In this document: positions 33,816 through 41,850 of the stretch, piece after piece
Numbering within the stretch: position 1 is the stretch's first letter
Layout: every line of letters starts with the position of its first letter
Notes under the pieces: model-generated
Seen by the model: only the letters and a program-made list of their open reading frames with translations
What the model was told of the DNA's origin: nothing
The model's database searches: none
Assembly: GCA_050948785.1 (NCBI GenBank)
Contig: JBMNEM010000010.1
Span: 50,599 to 114,598 of the forward strand
Direction of reading: 5' to 3'
Origin: JAAZMI01 sp050948785
GTDB taxonomy: Bacteria > Bacillota > Dethiobacteria > DTU022 > UBA8154
Length of the DNA stretch: 64,000 nucleotides
Program-made: the position numbers and the translations under genes

Positions 33816-34351
33816 ACCCCTTTTTAATTTTTAATGCTATTTCTACCTGGATTGTACCTTGCCTGATCCTGGTAGCACTGTTTTATGCTCATTTTCGTGG
33901 GGTCAGAGTTTTCGAAACTTTTGTTGAAGGTGCCAAAGAAGGTTTTGGCATGTCCGTAAGGCTTATTCCCTTCCTGGTAGGAATGATGGTAGCGATTGGT
34001 TTATTTCGGGATAGCGGTGCCATGGAGTTACTTATTTCGGTTTTCACGCCGGTTTTACGCTTTACCGGTATTCCTGCAGAAGTACTTCCACTGGCTTTTA
34101 TGCGCCCCATTTCCGGCAGCGGGGCCCTGGCGATCGCGGCGGAAATGATGAACACTTTCGGGCCTGATTCCCTTTTGGGACGCATGGCCGCAACGATGCA
34201 AGGCAGTACAGATACAACCCTCTATGTATTAACAGTATATTTTGGTGCTGTAGGCATCCAAAAGCCACGCCATGCACTGGCCGCAGGATTACTGGGCGAT
34301 CTGGCCGGCTTACTGGCTGCTATTTTTATTTGCCAGATGGTTTTTAAATAA
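33812..34351 (+). CDS. spmB: Spore maturation protein B
   Basis: 179 residues, four or five membrane helices, Gate domain (RLIPFLVGMMVAIGLFRDSGA; FMRPISGSGALAIAAEMM). Partner of SpmA, with the two overlapping by four bases (ATGA). Behind GCGGGGAAAA. Last gene of the ytfJ-dacB-spmA-spmB set. Confidence 0.94.
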   Translation: MNPFLIFNAISTWIVPCLILVALFYAHFRGVRVFETFVEGAKEGFGMSVRLIPFLVGMMVAIGLFRDSGAMELLISVFTPVLRFTGIPAEVLPLAFMRPISGSGALAIAAEMMNTFGPDSLLGRMAATMQGSTDTTLYVLTVYFGAVGIQKPRHALAAGLLGDLAGLLAAIFICQMVFK

Positions 34352-34373
34352 TGGATGTATTATAATCAAGGTA

Positions 34374-35111
34374 ATGAGTACTTTCATCAGATTGCAAAAA
34401 TATTTAGCTTCAGCGGGCCTGGCCTCCCGGCGTGGCGCTGAAAAACTTATCGCAGCCGGAAGGGTAAAGGTTAATGGCATTACAGTGACAAAAGTGGGGA
34501 CAAAAATTGATCCCAAACAGGATCAAGTCGAAGTAGATAATCTTCCCGTACAACCATCCGGGGAAATGAAATATTACCTGCTTTACAAACCTGCCGGCTT
34601 TCTGACAACAGTTAAAGATCCCTTTGGACGACCCACGGTCATGGATTTGTTACCCGGGAAGGTTAAAAAAGGTCTTTTCCCGGTAGGCAGGCTGGATAAA
34701 GACACCGAGGGCCTACTTCTGCTGACAAATGACGGAGAGATGGCTTTTCGTCTCACTCACCCTCGTTTTGAGGTGAAGAAGAAGTATCTCGCACTTGTCC
34801 GGGGAGTTCCCTCCACAGAGGACTTGCAAAAGTTTACAAAAGGAATAATTTTGGAAGAAGGACGGACTTCTCCGGCCAGAGCTAAAATTACTTCCGTACA
34901 ACAGGGAAAGGCTTTACTTTTAATTACACTGCATGAAGGTAAAAAAAGGCAAGTAAAGCGCATGTGCTCAGCTTTGGGATACCCTGTCGTTTCTCTGAAA
35001 AGAGTTTCTCTGGCCTTTCTCACCCTTCAGGGGCTACGGCCTTCCGCTTATAGGACTTTAACCTCCGAAGAGATCAGCATCCTTTCCTCTTTAGTGGGGC
35101 TTAAAAGATAA
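34374..35111 (+). CDS. rluB: Pseudouridine synthase RluB/RsuA family
   Basis: 245 residues. N-terminal S4 RNA-binding domain (RLQKYLASAGLASRRGAEKLI) and catalytic domain with GRLDKDTEGLLLLTNDG, whose Asp attacks the uracil, plus KKRQVKRMC near 192. Members make pseudouridine 2605 in 23S rRNA. ATG 34374 lies in the frame that extends back into spmB; the Shine-Dalgarno sequence is weak (AAGG). The position after spmA-spmB is usual. Confidence 0.94.
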   Translation: MSTFIRLQKYLASAGLASRRGAEKLIAAGRVKVNGITVTKVGTKIDPKQDQVEVDNLPVQPSGEMKYYLLYKPAGFLTTVKDPFGRPTVMDLLPGKVKKGLFPVGRLDKDTEGLLLLTNDGEMAFRLTHPRFEVKKKYLALVRGVPSTEDLQKFTKGIILEEGRTSPARAKITSVQQGKALLLITLHEGKKRQVKRMCSALGYPVVSLKRVSLAFLTLQGLRPSAYRTLTSEEISILSSLVGLKR

Positions 35112-35129
35112 TAACAAACCAGCAGGGAC

Positions 35130-35330
35130 AAGCTATACCAGGAGATCACGTTGTCAGAGACAAAGAGGAAAAAATGCACGACCAATACCAGCCACAAGGA
35201 CCGTCCCCGCGGTTGCCCGCGGTTGGTACCCGCGGTTGGTGCTCTGCGGGCAGGCCGCCGGGGCAACACTGAGTTGCCCCGGAGCTTTTCCATCAACGCA
35301 ACGCTCACTTTTTTACAAGGAGGACTGAAA
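35130..35330 (+). other. GC-rich intergenic repeat/hairpin region
   Basis: Between rluB and the next gene, a GC-rich patch holds CCGCGGTTG three times (about 35207-35239) and a perfect 9-bp hairpin, CCGGGGCAA (35258-35266) with TTGCCCCGG (35274-35282). No gene is credible. The phrase ACAAGGACCGTCCCC nearby resembles short intergenic repeats of Clostridia genomes; a related phrase stands near 47850. It may be a repeat element or an rluB terminator. Confidence 0.5.
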
Positions 35331-35343
35331 TCATCAAAGATCA

Positions 35344-35958
35344 ATGAAAAAAATATTTTTAGTTCGGCATGGTGAGACAGATTGGAACCTGCAGATGCGT
35401 TTTCAGGGTAGGGAAGATATTCCTTTGAATAATAAAGGGAGAAATCAGGCCCGGAGGCTTTCCGAGTATTTAAATAAAGAAAATTTTTCGGCGATTTTCT
35501 CCAGCCCACTGTCACGTGCCTGGGAAACGGCCAAAATTATCGCCGTCAACCACAATTTAACCCCTGACACTGTAGAGGGACTGGCGGAGATTCATTTTGG
35601 GAACTGGGAAGGGAAAACTTTCGAGGAAATGAATGATGCTGACCGGACCGCACTTGATAAATGGTTTTCAGATCCTGTTTTACACTCTATTCCCGGGGGA
35701 GAATCTCTACAGCAATTCCAGGAAAGAATACAGCATCATTATGATAAACTTTTGGACAACCATCAGGAAGGGAACCTGGCTGTTGTAACACATGCAGGGG
35801 CTATAAAGATATTGGTAGCCGGAATTCTAGAGATCCCCTTATCCAGGGTTTCCAGATTAAGATTGGTGCCGGCCTCCTTAACCATCATCCTGTATGACGA
35901 TTGGGGAAATCCATATTTAGAATTATTTAACGGTGACGGCCACCTGCAGAATAATTAG
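35344..35958 (+). CDS. Histidine phosphatase family protein
   Basis: 204 residues. The phosphohistidine motif FLVRHGETDWN (His9), the AEIHFGNWEGKTFEEM acid and VVTHAGAIKIL (second His) are complete, so it should be active. The family covers phosphoglycerate mutases and small-molecule phosphatases such as CobC; the GNWEGKTFEE pattern resembles the phosphatase group, and the substrate is not evident. ATG 35344; AAGGAGG lies 18 bases upstream, which is rather far. Confidence 0.88.
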   Translation: MKKIFLVRHGETDWNLQMRFQGREDIPLNNKGRNQARRLSEYLNKENFSAIFSSPLSRAWETAKIIAVNHNLTPDTVEGLAEIHFGNWEGKTFEEMNDADRTALDKWFSDPVLHSIPGGESLQQFQERIQHHYDKLLDNHQEGNLAVVTHAGAIKILVAGILEIPLSRVSRLRLVPASLTIILYDDWGNPYLELFNGDGHLQNN

Positions 35959-36144
35959 GCCGTTTTCCCCGGTACGAACCCTGAAGAGTCTCCACCCTGT
36001 ACAAATATTTTTCATGCAAAGAAGGAAATAATGCTGCTTTAGCGAATTAAATTAGCAATAATAGGCAAAATAATTATAGTCGCTGCTCTTTTATGGGTAA
36101 AAATGGATCTTCGTGCAGATATTTTGAAGTTTGGGGAGGAGTAA

Positions 36145-36624
36145 ATGATGCTCAGACCCGAGATTAATTCTCGTGAAAAAGAAAAAGAAATAAAAGAATC
36201 TCATTCAAATACAAAGCTTAAGTTTAAAATACGGTTTGATTATAAAGGGAAACCGAAGCCGGCGCGTTTTTTTTTCGGTGGTAAAAAAACAGAAGACGTT
36301 GCCCAGGAATTCAGGGAACAGCAGGTGGCACGGTGGCGAAATATCCCCTTGCAGGGCATCACTGTTGAAAATATTGATCCGGGGGAAATATACAATGTCT
36401 ATGACGAAGAAATAGATGAAGAGATCGCCTATGCTCCTCTGGAGCTGTTGGTTACTGCAGATTCTCTGGAAGACCTTCTCCGTTTTATTTTCCGGGAAGA
36501 ATTCAGGCGCATTGAAGTGCTGGAGCCCAGCAGCATTCTTCTCGACAAAAAAGAGATCGAAAGACTACTTTTTAGAGTAAATGAATTTTTACAAACCAAA
36601 CTTCTGCTGCTTTCGAGAGAATGA
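36145..36624 (+). CDS. Hypothetical protein
   Basis: 159 residues, not recognised. It is charged and soluble, with no signal or membrane segment: a Lys/Glu-rich N-terminus (EINSREKEKEIKE), then a likely alpha/beta part with FRIRFDY-like strands and an acidic YDEEIDEEIAYAPLEL, ending in a helix. The start is ATG 36145 or 36148, behind TTGGGGAGGAG, so it is surely translated. Coding base use is like its neighbours. It stands between the histidine phosphatase and another unknown gene. A lineage-specific protein is likely. Confidence 0.7.
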   Translation: MMLRPEINSREKEKEIKESHSNTKLKFKIRFDYKGKPKPARFFFGGKKTEDVAQEFREQQVARWRNIPLQGITVENIDPGEIYNVYDEEIDEEIAYAPLELLVTADSLEDLLRFIFREEFRRIEVLEPSSILLDKKEIERLLFRVNEFLQTKLLLLSRE

Positions 36625-36651
36625 ACCGTTAAATTAAATCTGAAGAGCATT

Positions 36652-36695
36652 AAAGTCCCTCTTTTGCATAAAAATATAATAAAGGGGGCTTTTTT
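36652..36695 (+). terminator. Terminator hairpin that contains the next gene's ribosome binding site
   Basis: AAAG-CCCTCTTT (36652-36664, one bulged T) pairs with AAAGGGGGCTTT (36681-36692), with T bases after it to 36695, and the next ATG at 36696. The GGGGG in the 3' arm is the only Shine-Dalgarno candidate of that gene. Confidence 0.6.
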
Positions 36696-37214
36696 ATGGA
36701 TTTCGATAAATGGCTGCAGCGTTTTGTAACCGGCATAGAAAAATTTATTTTTAGAATAGCCCTGACTTTTGTTGTCCTGCTTTTTGTTGTCCAGGCCGTG
36801 CTTTTAGATGGAGACCTGCGTGCGCTTTTCAGCAAAACCGATAAACTTGAAGGTAAACCGCTGCAAGATGCTCAGGATGTAATCGGCAGGAAAATGGCCG
36901 GGGAGGTTCAGCCTGTCATCAACGGGCAGGAAGAAGAAATTACGCTTGAGTTGGAGCTGCTTCCGCCTCCTGAGGTTTCTCCGAAGCTGTTTTTACTGTT
37001 GAATAATGAGGTTGCCGGGTCTTTCGGGGAGGGAAATAATCTTAAGGTCAGTGTAAGGCCTGGAGACCTGCTGGAGGTGACAGGAGAAGTTCCCGGGGAT
37101 ATCCCCGCTACCATCAGAATAGTAGGGGTATATGGAAAACTAAAAGCTCCGAAAAAAGGTGATGAGATCAAAACCTTTGGAGAAAGAGAGCTTTTAGCCT
37201 GGATTATACCTTAA
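36696..37214 (+). CDS. Hypothetical membrane-anchored protein
   Basis: 172 residues. One N-terminal membrane helix (about 20-39, FRIALTFVVLLFVVQAVLL) anchors a soluble, probably external domain with alternating hydrophobic strands (ITLELELLPPPEVSPKLFLLL, LKVSVRPGDLLEVTGEV), perhaps an Ig-like beta sandwich. Family not recognised. ATG 36696 is preceded by GGGGG inside a terminator-like hairpin. It precedes cmk by 360 bases. Confidence 0.75.
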   Translation: MDFDKWLQRFVTGIEKFIFRIALTFVVLLFVVQAVLLDGDLRALFSKTDKLEGKPLQDAQDVIGRKMAGEVQPVINGQEEEITLELELLPPPEVSPKLFLLLNNEVAGSFGEGNNLKVSVRPGDLLEVTGEVPGDIPATIRIVGVYGKLKAPKKGDEIKTFGERELLAWIIP

Positions 37215-37266
37215 ATCTAGAAATATTTGATCTTAGGGTTGTCAAAAGATATATAATAGTATATTA

Positions 37267-37476
37267 TTGCTTACAGAAGGTTTCTTTTTTCTCTGGGGTG
37301 GTAAAAAGGTGCACGGTGGAAGGTTGAGAGCTTTTAAGGCGGTAGTTGATCTGTTTTTAAGATGGAAAAAATACTTGGCCCGGGAAAAGTTTTTTACCAG
37401 ATCAGGTAAACGTTGTGTTTCCATGAAGTTGGAAAATACCGTAGAATATTTTGCTGGCCGGATTCTTCTCTGGTGA
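37267..37476 (+). CDS. Possible small basic protein
   Basis: 69 residues from a TTG, or 55 from GTG 37309 behind GGTGGTAAAAAG. The sequence is rich in Lys and Arg and could form a helix (AVVDLFLRWKKYLAREKFF). No family is recognised. It fills most of the gap before cmk. It may be real or a chance frame. Confidence 0.3.
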   Translation: MLTEGFFFLWGGKKVHGGRLRAFKAVVDLFLRWKKYLAREKFFTRSGKRCVSMKLENTVEYFAGRILLW

Positions 37477-37573
37477 CGTGATAAATAGACGGAATACCAG
37501 GGAGGTATCCGGCGTATTAGTTTTACAAGAAAATGCAAATGCAGAATTACTGAATACTGGAGTGGAAGTTTGC

Positions 37574-38248
37574 ATGCAGATTGCCATCGATGGTCCTGCG
37601 GGAGCCGGCAAAAGCAGTGTAGCCAAGGAAGTAGCCCGCCGGTTAGGTTTAAAATGCCTGGATACAGGAGCCATGTACCGGGCCATTACTTTCAAAGCTT
37701 TAAGCGAGGGCATAGATCTTACTGATAGTAAACTTTTGGGTGAGCTGACACGCCATTGCCAGCTGGAAATAAAATTTGATGAAAAGATGAACACCCTGAT
37801 TTACCTGGATGGTGAAGATGTCACAGAAAAAATTCGCAGCCCGCAAATAAATAAATACGTTTCCATTATAGCCCGCTCGCCTGAGCTGAGAAAGGAACTT
37901 GTTTATCTCCAAAGAAAAATAGCGGAAAAAAGTAACGGGATTGTGATGGAAGGCAGAGATATCGGCACAAATGTTTTAACCAATGCAGATCATAAGTTTT
38001 TTTTAGATGCCGGTTTAGAGGAACGTGCCCGCCGGCGCTGGCTCGAAATGAAAGAGAAAGGCCTGGAAGTTGACTTGGAAAGTCTTTTAGAGGAAATCAC
38101 CACCAGGGATCGTATTGATTCGGAAAGAGAAGAATCACCGCTAAAAATTGCGCCTGAAGCTGAAGTAATTGATACAACTTATTACAACCTGGAAGAGGTC
38201 ATTGAAAAAATCCTTGATTTTGTTAAATGTATGGGCCGTGGGAGTTAG
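37574..38248 (+). CDS. cmk: Cytidylate kinase
   Basis: 224 residues. P-loop IAIDGPAGAGKSSVAKEVA at the N-terminus, DTGAMYRA near 34 and GRDIGTNV near 130 are typical. It phosphorylates CMP and dCMP with ATP. ATG 37574 is behind GGAGTGGAAG; the frame is open to 37451, but that stretch is not conserved. It starts the cmk-plsC-ispH/rpsA unit; plsC follows by 5 bases. Confidence 0.96.
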   Translation: MQIAIDGPAGAGKSSVAKEVARRLGLKCLDTGAMYRAITFKALSEGIDLTDSKLLGELTRHCQLEIKFDEKMNTLIYLDGEDVTEKIRSPQINKYVSIIARSPELRKELVYLQRKIAEKSNGIVMEGRDIGTNVLTNADHKFFLDAGLEERARRRWLEMKEKGLEVDLESLLEEITTRDRIDSEREESPLKIAPEAEVIDTTYYNLEEVIEKILDFVKCMGRGS

Positions 38249-38253
38249 TTAGT

Positions 38254-38829
38254 ATGTTTTATTATTTTGTACGGGACTTATTCGCATATTTTTTTAGGGT
38301 TTTCTACTCTTTAAATTTTAAAGGACTGGAAAACTTGCCTCTACAGGGACCATATATTATCTGTGCAAATCATACCAGTTGGTTTGACCCCCCCCTGGTC
38401 GGATGTTTGCCTTTAAAGAAACAAAAGATTAATTTTATGGCCAAGGAAGAGCTTTTTAAATTTTTTCCACTGGGTTTTATATTTAAAAAACTGGAAGCCT
38501 TCCCCGTAAAAAGAAATACTGCCGATCGAAGAGCAATAAGGCGGGCTCTGCAGGTACTGGCAGAAGGAGGAATCCTGGGGCTTTTCCCGGAAGGAACAAG
38601 AATACGATCGGGAGAGCTGGGAAAACCGCAACATGGTGCAGCCTTAATTGCTTTAAAGAGTAAAAAACCTGTTTTGCCCGTAGCGATCAAGTGGCCTCCC
38701 CGGATCTTCCAGCCAGTAAAAATAAATATTGGTCCTTTGATATATTTTGAAGAAGGGGGTAAAATAAAGAGAGAAGTTTTAGAAAAAACTAGCTTGCAGA
38801 TCATGGCGGAAATAAAGAAGTTACTGTAA
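38254..38829 (+). CDS. plsC: 1-acyl-sn-glycerol-3-phosphate acyltransferase
   Basis: 191 residues. The catalytic HX4D box reads NHTSWFDP (near 40) and the phosphate-binding FPEGTR near 111 is present, with one or two N-terminal membrane-associated segments. It acylates lysophosphatidate to phosphatidate at the membrane. ATG 38254 fits GGGAG at 38239-38243; the frame opens inside cmk. Works with plsY, found at 46.2 kb. Confidence 0.94.
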   Translation: MFYYFVRDLFAYFFRVFYSLNFKGLENLPLQGPYIICANHTSWFDPPLVGCLPLKKQKINFMAKEELFKFFPLGFIFKKLEAFPVKRNTADRRAIRRALQVLAEGGILGLFPEGTRIRSGELGKPQHGAALIALKSKKPVLPVAIKWPPRIFQPVKINIGPLIYFEEGGKIKREVLEKTSLQIMAEIKKLL

Positions 38830-38846
38830 ATTGGGGGCATGTTTTT

Positions 38847-40907
38847 TTGCAGGTTTTTTTGGCTGAATATGCCGGCTTTTGTCAGGGAGTTAAAAATGCC
38901 CTGGAACTTACGCTTAATGAAGTTTCATGGGGAAAAAGGGTTTGTACCCTGGGCCCCTTGGTGCACAACGATCAAGTCGTTCAATATCTAGCTGCCAAAG
39001 GAGTCCAGGTTGTAACCTCTATCCGGAAACTGGAAAATGAAGTCACTGTCGTTATTCGGGCGCACGGTATTTTACCTGATCTTTATCAATACCTACAGGC
39101 GAAAAAGAAAATCACAGTTGTTGATGCAACCTGTCCCTTTGTTAAGAGGTTACAGAAAATTGCCCACCGGTATAGTCAAAAAGGTTATAATGTTATTATT
39201 TATGGAAATCGTTATCATCCGGAAGTACAAGCCCTGTTGGGATGGGCCGGGGGAAAAGCCGGAATTGTAGATCCGCTGCAAAGCGATGCGAGCGATGCGC
39301 TGGATAAAGTATCCTTGCCCTCCAAAACGATTCTAATCTCACAAACCACCCAGAGAGAAGACCATTTTTTGGCCTTGGCTGAAAAGTTGAAAAAAATTTA
39401 TCCTGAATTAGAGGTATGCAACACCATCTGCCGGGCGACCATGCTCAGACAGAATGCTGCTGCCAAGCTGGCTTCTACGGTCGACTTAATGCTTGTTGTA
39501 GGGGATCCTCAAAGTGCGAATACACACAAGTTAACGCAAGTCTGCCGTGAAATAGTAAAAACCCACCAGGTTGCGGAAGCCCGGGAAATCCCCGGGGAGT
39601 GTCTGGTAGGGGTAAAAAGGGTGGGGGTGACCGCCGGGGCCTCAACCCCCCCCTGGACGATAAAGGAGGTTATGGTGACAATGGAAAACGGTAAATTAGG
39701 CAATCTGGAAGACACCAGAACAGAAGAGGAATTTTCCTACCAGGAAATAAGGGATTACCGGCCTGGTGACACAGTCAAAGGAAAGGTTGTTCTGGTAGAA
39801 GAAGAACAGGTATTGGTCGATATAGGCTACAAATCTGAAGCTATACTTCCCCGCAGTGAGATTATTTTAGAAGAAGAACCTTCCTTAAAAGATAAATTTG
39901 CCGTGGGGGACGAAATTGATCTTTTGGTGCTCAGGGTTAACCAGCAGGAAGATAAAATTACCGTCTCTCAAAAACGCCTGGAACGGGAAAGGCGTTGGAA
40001 GGAAATAGAAGATTCCGCTGAAACAGGAGCAACGATGCAGGGCATTGTTAAGGAAGTGGTTCCTGCAGGAATCATAGTTGATTTAGGCAGCGGAATCGAA
40101 GCCTTTATGCCCGGTTCACTGGTGGATGTTCGTTATATTCCCGATTTTACACAATTTATGGGGCAAGAGTTTTCTTTTAAAGTCATTGAACTAAATCGGG
40201 AAAGGGATAAAATTATTCTTTCCAGAAAATTACTGCTGGAAGAAGAAGCTGAAAAACAAAAAAAAGAGGTATTAAGCAGTTTAAAAGAAGGCGAAGTTAT
40301 TACGGGCGTTGTGAAAAGACTGACCGATTTCGGTGCCTTTGTAGACGTTGGCGGTATAGATGGACTGGTGCATATCTCCGAGGTTTCCTGGCAAAGGGTC
40401 GGACACCCTCAAGAGGTATTAAAAGTGGGGGAAGAAGTTAATGTCAAGGTTTTAGAAGTAATTCCTGAAAGAGAGCGAATCAGTTTAAGCATCAGGCGAA
40501 CCCAGCTGGACCCCTGGACCAGAATTGATAAGGAATATAATGTGGGAGATATCATCACCGGCAGGGTTACCAGGATTGTTAATTTTGGTGCTTTTGTTGA
40601 ACTGATACCTGGAGCAGAGGGGCTCGTGCATATTTCCCAGATGGCCGATTTTCATGTTACACATCCCTCGGAAATTATCCGGGAAGGAGAGGACGTAGAA
40701 GCCAAGATCCTGGATATTAATGTAGAGAATAAAAGGATCAGCCTCAGTATGAAAAAAGCTCGCCCTGCTTCCCGAAATTTCTTACAATCCTCTACAAAAG
40801 AGAGCGAAAACCAAAACGTAACCCTGGGAGATGTTTTTGGAGATCTGTTTAACAGTAATCGTACAGCCAAAGAAGAGCAAGAAGAGCAAGACGAACAAGA
40901 CGAATAA
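38847..40907 (+). CDS. ispH: Fusion of IspH (HMBPP reductase) and ribosomal protein S1
   Basis: 686 residues. Residues 1-280 are IspH: Cys ligands of the [4Fe-4S] cluster in GFCQGV (Cys12), DATCPFV (near 96) and NTICRATMLRQ (near 195), with GPLVHN and RAHG. It makes IPP and DMAPP, the last step of the MEP pathway. Residues about 303-650 are four S1 RNA-binding domains (such as DFGAFVDVGGIDGLVHISEVSW), so the C-terminus is S1 (RpsA-like). An acidic tail follows (EEQEEQDEQDE). Such fusions are known in Clostridia. TTG 38847 fits GGGGGC at 38833-38838. A terminator follows. Confidence 0.96.
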   Translation: MQVFLAEYAGFCQGVKNALELTLNEVSWGKRVCTLGPLVHNDQVVQYLAAKGVQVVTSIRKLENEVTVVIRAHGILPDLYQYLQAKKKITVVDATCPFVKRLQKIAHRYSQKGYNVIIYGNRYHPEVQALLGWAGGKAGIVDPLQSDASDALDKVSLPSKTILISQTTQREDHFLALAEKLKKIYPELEVCNTICRATMLRQNAAAKLASTVDLMLVVGDPQSANTHKLTQVCREIVKTHQVAEAREIPGECLVGVKRVGVTAGASTPPWTIKEVMVTMENGKLGNLEDTRTEEEFSYQEIRDYRPGDTVKGKVVLVEEEQVLVDIGYKSEAILPRSEIILEEEPSLKDKFAVGDEIDLLVLRVNQQEDKITVSQKRLERERRWKEIEDSAETGATMQGIVKEVVPAGIIVDLGSGIEAFMPGSLVDVRYIPDFTQFMGQEFSFKVIELNRERDKIILSRKLLLEEEAEKQKKEVLSSLKEGEVITGVVKRLTDFGAFVDVGGIDGLVHISEVSWQRVGHPQEVLKVGEEVNVKVLEVIPERERISLSIRRTQLDPWTRIDKEYNVGDIITGRVTRIVNFGAFVELIPGAEGLVHISQMADFHVTHPSEIIREGEDVEAKILDINVENKRISLSMKKARPASRNFLQSSTKESENQNVTLGDVFGDLFNSNRTAKEEQEEQDEQDE

Positions 40908-40932
40908 AAAGAAATTATAAATTAATACCTCA

Positions 40933-40977
40933 AAATCACCTGGCCGCCCCGATTTTAAGCGGGTAACCAGGTGATTT
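40933..40977 (+). terminator. Terminator after ispH-rpsA
   Basis: AAATCACCTGG (40933-40943) pairs perfectly with CCAGGTGATTT (40967-40977), with further pairing inside. A second hairpin, ACCGG-GGT-CCGGT with six T bases, is at 41008-41025. Confidence 0.8.
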
Positions 40978-41151
40978 ATGTTTCCAGTCAGGTTGTCTTT
41001 TATGCTGACCGGGGTCCGGTTTTTTAAACTGCAGGCAATTTAAGCCGTCCTAAATTATTTGGTGAAAGTGAATCGGAGAATAAATATTTTGGATTCAGGT
41101 TATTCTATGAGGGTAAAATAATATTTAAACTTAAAGGAAGGGATAGGGGTA

Positions 41152-41847
41152 TTGACTGCAGGTCTGATTATTTTATTAGCAGTGGCTCTGATCATTTATT
41201 TTGGCTTTGCGCACAGGGCTTTGGATAGATTGCGCTTAAACGATCGTACCGCTTTACTTTTTTTGATCGCCATGATCGTGGGGGGGTTTTTACCCGATAT
41301 ACCGCTGGGAAGAAGCCTGAGCATAAACGTTGGCGGGGGGATTATCCCGCTGATTCTAGTCGGCTATCTCTGGAGTAAAGCCGATAAGCCTGAAACCAGC
41401 AGGTCAATTGTCGCCGTAATTATTACTGCCGCCGTAGTTTATGCCACCATGAAAATCATGCCTTTGGAACCCACTTATAACTTTTTTTTGGATCCGCTTT
41501 ATTTAATTGCCCTGATTGCCGGTTTGCTGGCCTATATATTGAGCCGCAGCAGAAGAGGTGCTTTTATTGCCGGAACGCTGGCGATCATTATTAATGACCT
41601 CCTGGCCCGGGTAGAAAATATTTTTGCCGGTATTACTGCACCTGTTTCCATTGGAGGTGCAGGGGCCTTTGATGCTGTGGTGATTGCCGGTTTTATAGCT
41701 CTCGGTTTGGCAGAGCTGGCCGGTGAAACCCTGGAAAGGGTTAACCTGGAAATATCAGGAGAAAGAAAAAATGATGAAGAAAACAGCCCGGATGCGGATG
41801 AAAATCCGGCTGAAACAGAAAATGGACCAGGTGAAGGAGATGCTTAA
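41152..41847 (+). CDS. DUF1614 domain-containing membrane protein
   Basis: 231 residues, about seven membrane helices with the family pattern GGGIIPLILVGYLW near 60 and GAGAFDAVVIAGFIALGLAE near 174; the C-terminus is an acidic tail (DDE-rich, 205-231). Function unknown. The family commonly sits before spoIIP and YIEGIA genes in Clostridia, as here. TTG 41152 follows GAAGGGATAGGGG. The 3-base gap to spoIIP suggests one transcript. Confidence 0.85.
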   Translation: MTAGLIILLAVALIIYFGFAHRALDRLRLNDRTALLFLIAMIVGGFLPDIPLGRSLSINVGGGIIPLILVGYLWSKADKPETSRSIVAVIITAAVVYATMKIMPLEPTYNFFLDPLYLIALIAGLLAYILSRSRRGAFIAGTLAIIINDLLARVENIFAGITAPVSIGGAGAFDAVVIAGFIALGLAELAGETLERVNLEISGERKNDEENSPDADENPAETENGPGEGDA

Positions 41848-41850
41848 TCC

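Noticed and set aside
35207..35240. Triple CCGCGGTTG as a CRISPR-like array
   Set aside because: Units are too short and spacers are lacking or nearly absent; no cas genes.
37229..37257. Vegetative promoter before 37267
   Set aside because: TATAAT is present but the only -35 candidates have a bad spacing.
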